From NCBI GenBank assembly GCA_027943335.1, contig BSBK01005144.1, forward strand, positions 458,001-522,000: a DNA stretch of 64,000 bases. The letters run 5' to 3'. Within the stretch, counting starts at the first letter, position 1, and each line of letters begins with the position of its first letter. The position numbers and the translations under genes are program-made. A model generated the notes under the pieces. It saw only the letters and a list, made by a program, of their open reading frames with translations. It searched no databases and had not been told where the DNA came from. This document shows positions 57,490 to 64,000 of this stretch, in pieces. This stretch comes from Chamaecyparis obtusa (Eukaryota > Streptophyta > Pinopsida > Cupressales > Cupressaceae).

Positions 57490-57738
57490 TATATACAGAT
57501 TAGCAACCTTTTTTATATTTGGGCAGCACCAAAATGGTCATCCAGGGTTGTTCAGTGTCCGTGAAGTCTTCAACACACACTGCCCACCACCACACTGACA
57601 GTTTGGCACATTGACAAGAGTCATTGAGCCTATATCAATACAGTACCGCACCATCGTTACTACATTTATTATTTTTATATGATTATTTTTATATGAAATA
57701 CACCTAGGAGTACCATCAGAAATATTAACCATTTGCAA
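57490..57738 (-). pseudogene. GRF-type zinc finger exon, broken by a stop
   Basis: The minus strand reads NVPNCQCGGGQCVLKTSRT, then LNNPG-stop-PFWCCP. This fits the GRF zinc finger pattern C-x-C-G-x(n)-TS-x(3-4)-NPG-R-x-F-x-x-C, with the key Arg replaced by TGA (CGA to TGA is the simplest change). GRF fingers bind single-stranded nucleic acid and occur in several plant DNA-repair and element-borne proteins. The N-terminal side (MQMVNISDGTPRCISY) is open but unrecognised. It may be a captured exon or element-encoded. Confidence 0.45.
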
Positions 57739-58029
57739 TAATGAAAAGTAAACCTAAATCAAATAGCTCATTTTTTTATCAGCATGTGTAGTCTCTGTGT
57801 ATATGAAAAATGAAATAAATATGACGCTAAAATAAAACAGTGAACAAAATAGTATTCCATATATAGAGTGATTGAAATATACTATCAAAAGAAGGTGATA
57901 AAATCTTGTCACGAAGCACAGACATAGGAAATAAAAAAGGGACAAAAGACAAGAAATAAGAAAAATCATTACGACTATAGAAAATCATTTATACTATAAT
58001 AAAAAAAGAAACACTCTTTGTCAACAATT

Positions 58030-58335
58030 TTCAATATCATTAGGACTATAGAAAAATAATTAAGACTATACAAAATCAAATTTTAGAAATGGACGGTTCT
58101 GATGCTTTTCCATTACAACAATTGAGCATTCATCATTTGGTATTGTGTATTCCATTTAAGTATGTCAGCAATGTTCAAAATCCTGTCACCAAGCACAGAC
58201 AAGAAATAAGAAAAATCATTAGGACTATAGAAAAATCAAGTTCTAGAAATGGACGGTTCTGATATTGCTTTTCCATTACAACAATTGAGCATTCATCATT
58301 TGGTACTTCTTGGTGTATTCCATTTAAGTTTTTCA
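58030..58335. repeat. Direct duplication, about 180-bp spacing
   Basis: AAATGGACGGTTCTGATGCT and the following TTACAACAATTGAGCATTCA block (58086-58165) is repeated at 58248-58325 with small indels, together with the upstream ATCATTAGGACTATAGAAAA. Confidence 0.85.
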
Positions 58336-58684
58336 GTTGCTGTGTTTATGTGCTTGTTCTTTATGTGTTTGGCTTCTCTCCCTCACAAGGGATATGTCGA
58401 TAGGTAATTGATTTGAAAGCATAATGATTTGACAATCTTTTTTCAGGATATGCGTAATCATCCCGCCAACCTTAATTAGCAAGATTTGTGATATTTGTCA
58501 AGTACTTATAATCAGTATGTCCAACAAATAGAGACTTAGTAGTAAAAGCATGTCCTTTGGTTTACTAGTTTACTTATAATCAGTATGTCCTTTGGTTTAC
58601 TAGTTTAATCTGGTTTAAGAATGGTTTGCTTCATGTTTGAATGTACCATTGAATGAAGCTTGGCTATATTAAGTACAATCTTAA

Positions 58685-59481
58685 GACTCGTGACTCTTCA
58701 AATTCTCTTGTTTCCTTTAGACCTCCAAACATGTGTACTTTGAGTAGTGCTCCAACAAATGGACTTGTGATGATTTTCACAATAGTACATGTGTAGGAGG
58801 AAAGTTCACAATACTGCTTAGGCAAATCTGAATGCTAAGTAAAAAATATAATATGTATGAGAAGGAAAATTCATGATGGCTACTCTAATACATATATTGT
58901 TCACAAAAGAAAAGAGAAATTTCCTATTGAAGGGAAGCTAGTAAACAAGCATGTTCAGATGTGGACGGACAGTGCCCCTAATAAGAATCACTTTACCTGA
59001 AGATTGTGCCATGTTTGTAATTTCTGAGCTGTGTCCATTTGATTAATTCTCCAAATTTTGGTTGCACTCCTTGCATTGGTTGACATTTTCCTAATTATAG
59101 GGTTTGAATTTCACAACAGAAGGAAATCAATACTAAGATGAAATTTTGGTATGTAGGATCTGCATTGCCTATATACATTTGTGACCAAAGATATGGACTA
59201 ATCTACAGTGCCTCCAAAGCTTCTATTCAAAAGAATCTTCTCACCACTCATGACTCTTCAAATTCTCTTGTTTCCTTCAAACCTCCAAACATGTGTACTA
59301 TGAATTTCCCTCCAACAAATGAACTTGTGATGATTTTCACAATAGTACATGTGTTCGAGGAAAGTTCACAGTACTGCTTAGGCAAATATGAATGCTAAGT
59401 AAAAAATATAATATGTATGAGAAGGACAATTCATGATGGCTACTCTAATACATATATTGTTCACAAAGGAAAAGGGAAATT
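58685..59481. repeat. Direct duplication, about 564-bp spacing
   Basis: The segment 58685-58921 (GACTCTTCAAATTCTCTTGT through TTTCACAATAGTACATGTGT to ACATATATTGTTCACAAA) recurs at 59249-59481 with few differences. The line after copy 1 (CTATTGAAGGGAAGCTAGTA) also has a counterpart at about 59697. Confidence 0.88.
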
Positions 59482-59524
59482 TTAGTTAATACCACTGACT
59501 TGCAAGGATAAAGACAAGATAATA

Positions 59525-59740
59525 ATGTGTTTTGGTGATACTATTCCTCTTCATAAGCAAGGAAACATTGCAGGTGATACGGGTTGGTATGGGCAGAAAG
59601 CATACACACATGGATTGACTAGGACAATGCTAAACAGTCCTAGAAATGCAGACTTTTGGGATTTGAACTATGTTCAAATAGGTACAGTCAAGTGTCCTAT
59701 TGAAGGGCAGCCAGTAAACAACCATCTTCAGGTAAAGTGA
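59525..59740 (+). pseudogene. Possible exon, unknown protein
   Basis: The open frame reads TIPLHKQGNIAGDTGWYG, then AYTHGLTRTMLNSPRNADFW and IEGQPVNNHLQ, and runs into GTAAAG, a possible splice donor. Composition is protein-like, and the end is echoed at about 58922-58992 (IEGKLVNKHVQMWTDSAPN), so this module was duplicated. I do not recognise the family. Confidence 0.3.
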
Positions 59741-60309
59741 TACCTATGCTAAAACTGAGAAGTTCACCTCTTACCCCTCACTTATAGTTGTTCCTTTAAG
59801 GGAAGATTGTAGGGCCCAAATGATAGCCTTCAATTATATGTACTAAGTGTTACAATGGAAATGTAGGTCTATATGGATGAGGTGTGTATCCTTGATCACA
59901 ACCTCTTCCTTGCTTGATAGTGTATGTCTACTATAAACAAATCCATCAAAAAAATTTAAAGATAAGAAGAAACTAAAATAGAAATCTGTGAGTGACCCAA
60001 TAGAACAAGGGACACAAGCGTAAAAGTTCCTACCTTATATAATGTGTTTGGGGTAAGCTATCATGAAATGAGAATATGGTTAAGTAGCATAGATTTTATG
60101 AAGATGTCTTTTGGTAGGGTGAAATTTTTTGACTATTGTATAGCATAAAGATTGCATTGAATTCAAGTACTTGTTAAGTACTTTCTAAGTTATGTTCTCT
60201 AATATCCTGGGTAAGTCTACAAATAGATTAACTCTCATAAAGATAAAAGATTGTGAGGATAATGACAAAATATCCAGTTAGAAACTTTTTTACTATACCT
60301 GAACCTCAC

Positions 60310-60405
60310 CTTGCCAACACAATTAGAAATCCATGGGCAGTGGTGATCAAATTTCTCAACACAACGGTTGCAAGAAGAGAAATGCTTGGAATGTATAGGC
60401 CTAAT
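60310..60405 (-). pseudogene. Captured exon of a DHHC protein S-acyltransferase
   Basis: A clean 96-bp exon, in phase at both ends, with acceptor TGATTTCTTCAG and donor GTGAGG. It reads [19 protein letters not shown] and then [17 protein letters not shown] enzymes attach palmitate to cysteines of membrane-associated proteins; the DHHC Cys is the acyl carrier and is intact here. The usual KHCSxC zinc ligand is KHFSSC (Cys to Phe), so zinc binding would be impaired. No adjoining exon of the family is recognised within several kb, so it is most likely a fragment carried by element F. The alternative, an exon of a live gene with very long introns, cannot be excluded from this window. Confidence 0.85.
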
Positions 60406-60436
60406 CTGAAGAAATCAGAAAATAAAAACTAACATG

Positions 60437-63076
60437 CAAAATGTTAAATTGAATAACATTTTATTATAGAGATAAATCTGTTGTCTAGATTACTCCACTC
60501 TACATTTATGTTTTCATTATCTTGCATTCAAGGAACCATGAGAGGCTATGCATTTGGAAAAAGGGTTTTACTGTCATGACTTCATGTCGTGTGCATCTAG
60601 AATGGATATTTAACTAACAATGCATGGTCTAATGATTTATTACTTCTCCCATCAATGATCTTTCATTCACTATGTTGAAACATATATTCACACTTCTGAT
60701 AGAGGCATCAGTTGTTTAGTGTTATGCTTTTCTTTAAGATATTGCATCTATTGTCTTCAAGGGATTATTCATGGTTTTGAGGTTCACAGGGAGATACATA
60801 TTTTGTTTTACAAAAATAAAATCTCTAATATTTTGAGGAGGGTTTCTAAGAGTTTTGAATTCTTAGATCTCTGGCAATCATGGTAAGTGACAAAAGCACT
60901 CTTGTGAAGAACAGTGACAGTCACTGTAAAAGAGAAGAGTAGGCAATGATACTATGTAGAATACATGATCCACCACATTCAAAGTAACTTCCAAGAATGT
61001 ATGTCAAAGAAAAGAGTCGACATAGATGATAAGGCAGAGAATGGCATTGTCTACAAAAGTAGAGAGAAAAGGCCAAAATTCAAAGGTGACTATTAGAGGA
61101 GACACTAGCTAAATGGGAGGGCGTTCAACATGCATCAAAAGCAGTGGTATACATTGCAAATGGAAAAGACAATGTTGATGAAGTTGGAATGGCACTTTTA
61201 GAGTGTCATAGAGTTCCTCATGATAGTGAGCTCAAAAGATGATCATTCATGTGAAGGAATAGTAAGAACAAAAGAAAAAAATGCATCCAAGAGTCTTGAG
61301 AAGTGACTATCAAAAGGATGTCAATAAATGGTGATCAAATTTGTAAGAAAAGATTAGTCCCAATGACAAACAACACTTTTGAGTTCTTATTTATAGACAA
61401 GGTTGACTATCAAATAGGCTTGATGAGGTGATGATAAGTGTAACAATTCATGATTTAAAAAGATGCCAAAACAATGTGGATAAGAATTGTTTAAAGAAAG
61501 TTCTTCTTCAACGCTTATCCACTGTCATAGTGGTATAAAGTGATAAAAAATAATGATTCATATGGTTTATGATAAGTCACAAAGACACTCTTGTAATATT
61601 CATCAAGATATAATAGAGGTCATGCATGCATGATTTCAAAGCATAATGAATAAAGAACGTGCACTATAATGAAGGCTCATAGCCATAGTAAGGAATGATG
61701 TCATAAAAATCAAAAGAGGGACAATTTCTAAAAGGAAGTGATATTCAAAGAGACTACACATTAAATGTTAAATTGAATGACATTTTACTATAGAGATAAA
61801 TGTGTTGTCTAGATTACTCCACTCTACATTTATGTTTTCATTATCTTGCATTCAAGGAATCATGAGAGGCTATACATTTGTAAAAAGGGTTTTACTGTCA
61901 TGACTTCATGTTCTGTGCATCTAGAATGGATATTTAACTAACAATGCATGTTCTAATGATTTATTACTTCTCCCATCAATGATCTTGCATTCACTATGTT
62001 GAAACATATATTCACACTTCTGATAGAGGCATCAGTTGTTTAGTGTTATGATTTTCTTTAAGATATTGCATCTATTGTCTTCAAGGGATTATTCATGGTT
62101 TTGAGGTTCATAGGGAGATACATCTTTTGCTTTGTGAAAATAAAATATCTACTATTTTGAGGAGGGTTTCTAAGAGTTTTGAATTCTTAGATCTCTGGCA
62201 GTCATGGTAAGTGACAAAAGCACTCTTGTGAAGAACAGTGACAGTAACTATAAAAGAGAAGAGCAGGCAATGATACTATGTAGAACACATGATCCACCAC
62301 ATTCAAAGTAACTTCCAAGAATGTATGCCAAAGAAAAGAGTAGACATAGATGATAAGGAAGATAATGGCATTGTCTACAAAAGTAGAGAGAAAAGGCCAA
62401 AATTCAAAGATGCTATTAGAGGAGACACTAGCTAAATGGGAGGGCATTCAACATGCATCAAAAGTAGTGGTATACACTGCAAATGGAAAAGACAATGTTG
62501 ATGAAGTTGGAATGGCACTTTTAGAGTGTCATAGAGTTCCTCATGACAGTGAGCACAAAAGATGATCGGTCATGTGAAGAAATAGTAAGAACGAAAGAAA
62601 AAAATGCATCCAAGAGTCTTGAGAAGTGACTATCAAAAGGATGTCAATAAATGGTGATCAAATTTGTAAGAAAAGATTAGTCCCAATGAAAAAAAACACT
62701 TTTGAGTTCTTAGTTATAGACAAGGTTGAATGTCAAATAGGCTTGATGAGGTGACGATAAGTGTAACAATTCATGATTTAAAAAGATGCCAAAATAATGT
62801 GGATAAGAAATGTTTAAAGAAAGTTCTTCTTCAATGCTTATCCACTATCACAGTGGTATAAAGTGATAAAAAAAATGATTCATATGGTTTATGATAAGTC
62901 ACAAAGACACTCTTATAATAGTCATCAAGAGATAATAGAGGTCATGCGTGCATGATTACAAAGCACAATTAATAAAGAACAGACACTGTTATGAAGGATC
63001 ATAGCCACAATAAGGAATGATGTCATAAAAATCAAAAGAGGGACAATTTCTAAAAGGTAGTGATATTCAAAGATTG
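60437..63076. repeat. 1.3-kb tandem duplication
   Basis: 60437-61757 and 61761-63076 are near-identical head-to-tail copies with an offset of about 1322-1324 bp. Both open AAATGTTAAATTGAATRACA and end near TAGTGATATTCAAAGA. Shared landmarks include CTGTCATGACTTCATG, GAGGAGACACTAGCTAAATG and GTCATAGAGTTCCTCATGA. Within each copy a short frame reads LAKWEGIQHASK, then TANGKDNVDEVG, best open at 62350-62565 (+), with no family I know. The first copy begins 32 bp from the DHHC exon. Confidence 0.9.
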
Positions 63077-64000
63077 AAATGAGGATACTATATCATGACA
63101 AAGATGCAAGAATTAATATATTTTCATGAATGTGAAGCTGCGGTGATCAACAATGCCATAAAGAGACTATTGTTAGTGTTTCTACAAAATAGAATGACAG
63201 TGTTGTGAAAGAAAATATTCATGTTCAAGAAGAGTGCCTCAAAAAAATGTTATTCAATGCTTGAGGGATGATATTTACTACTTTCATAATGACTACATGA
63301 TGAAAAGATGGTTAGATTAAAAGATGTAAATCTTACTCACTGATATGATAGTCAGCTACAGGGCCATAGTGTATGTAATGAGAGGTGTCATATTGTCTTT
63401 CAAAGAGCAGAGTAAAATTCAAAGAGCAGAGTAAAAGCTGGTAGTAGCATCAAGAGGTGCATGTTTTGTACAAATTTTTAGACCATGGAATGAAGAGCAT
63501 GAGGCTATCATCACATCAATCCTTATGAGTTGTGAGATAAAAAAAGATTGAAGACATTAGATCTTACAAGGAAGCAATGTCCAATGTAATGAAAGAAGTG
63601 GCAAACCATACCAAGCATGAGGAATCATGGTGACTATGTATAAAGGAGTATCAGTGGTAAAGGGAACAATTAGAGAAGTGATTTAATGGTCAATATAAGA
63701 TATAGAGATGTTTTCAAGAGGAGAGGCAATGATATGTATTTTGTTTCTAATGATGTGTTCACTACCACAAGACAATTTTGCAATCATGGATAATAGAACT
63801 CTGGTGCAATATACACCAACAGTCTTGTAGGGAAGATATAAGTCATGAAATGACCTCACTATGATGGATAAGCGAATAGGACAGCACTGTGATTGAGTCT
63901 CGATGAAAGAGATCATCCAATAGCTAGTAGTAGTAGTCAAGATGTGCTCAAGATGTGAAATCAGTAACTATGAGGAGAGGCAATGTTATATCCACTATTA
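63077..64000. other. Unassigned right edge
   Basis: Non-coding by eye: no motif, no splice-flanked exon and no element end. The vocabulary (AAAGATG, GTGATA, CATGAAGG) continues that of the 1.3-kb duplication, so the same repeat family may extend past the window. Confidence 0.4.

Larger units (their letters stand above)
55401..64000. mobile_element. CACTA-like transposon F, left end only; probably runs past the window
   Basis: The homology of element C's 3' LTR stops at TTAGGG (55400), and the next bases are CACTAGTAAATTTTAGCC. Subterminal words with TAGTCGA/TCGACTA follow (ATTAGTCGATTATAAG, GGCTAATCGACTAAAATAGCC, TTTTAGTCGATATTAC), typical of a CACTA end. I find neither the inverted partner (GGCTAAAATTTACTAGTG) nor the missing rest of the LTR before 64000, so the right end is probably outside. 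The extent is therefore an inference. Content: microsatellite, fold-back, GRF-like and DHHC exon fragments, duplicated blocks. Confidence 0.5.

Overview
The window looks like plant nuclear DNA from a large, repeat-rich genome. I infer a gymnosperm (conifer-like) source from the very low gene density, the long non-autonomous LTR elements and the deep nesting; this is an inference, because no species marker is present. Plant origin itself is well supported by L1-type LINEs with a DUF4283-like ORF1 and a plant RNase H tail, by tRNA-iMet-type primer sites, and by fragments of plant gene families (PIN auxin carrier, TSO1-like CXC protein). No rRNA, tRNA, CRISPR or prokaryotic-style operon is visible.

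Layout. 1-6200: AT-rich tandem repeats (136-bp, 39-bp and short degenerate units) around a decayed minus-strand coding remnant. 6200-9518: mostly unassigned DNA with a possible SINE head and microsatellites. 9519-15071: LTR retrotransposon A, with TSD ATAGA and a decayed gag/G-patch region but no polymerase. 15.74-20.96 kb: an L1-type LINE on the minus strand, complete at its 5' side and cut off after the reverse transcriptase core. 23.25-24.02 kb: the only host-gene sequence outside recognised mobile elements, the last two exons of an alpha/beta hydrolase. 25.7-34.75 kb: a second L1-type LINE on the minus strand, split at its RT domain by non-autonomous LTR retrotransposon B (28682-33284). 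From 34755: Ty3-type element C, carrying gag and protease only.

The most striking object is element D, a 17.1-kb CACTA-type DNA transposon (38272-55351) sitting inside the 3' LTR of element C. It has 17-bp perfect terminal inverted repeats and a 3-bp AGG duplication, and removing it rejoins the LTR. No transposase is recognisable. It holds large arrays of hairpin-forming repeats, long inverted repeats, a 2-kb solo LTR, and fragments of at least two host genes: six exons of a TSO1/CPP (CXC-domain) gene and one PIN exon. A further exon-like segment is present twice. Just after the rejoined LTR, at 55401, a second CACTA-like end begins (element F). It seems to run past the window end and holds a DHHC palmitoyltransferase exon, a broken GRF-type zinc finger, a 270-bp fold-back and a 1.3-kb tandem duplication.

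Working together: nothing here forms a pathway. The window records successive insertions. LINE 2 came first. B went into its RT and C into its ORF1. D and F then went into C's 3' LTR, and a solo LTR landed inside D. All the mobile-element reading frames are broken, so the visible elements would need proteins supplied from elsewhere.
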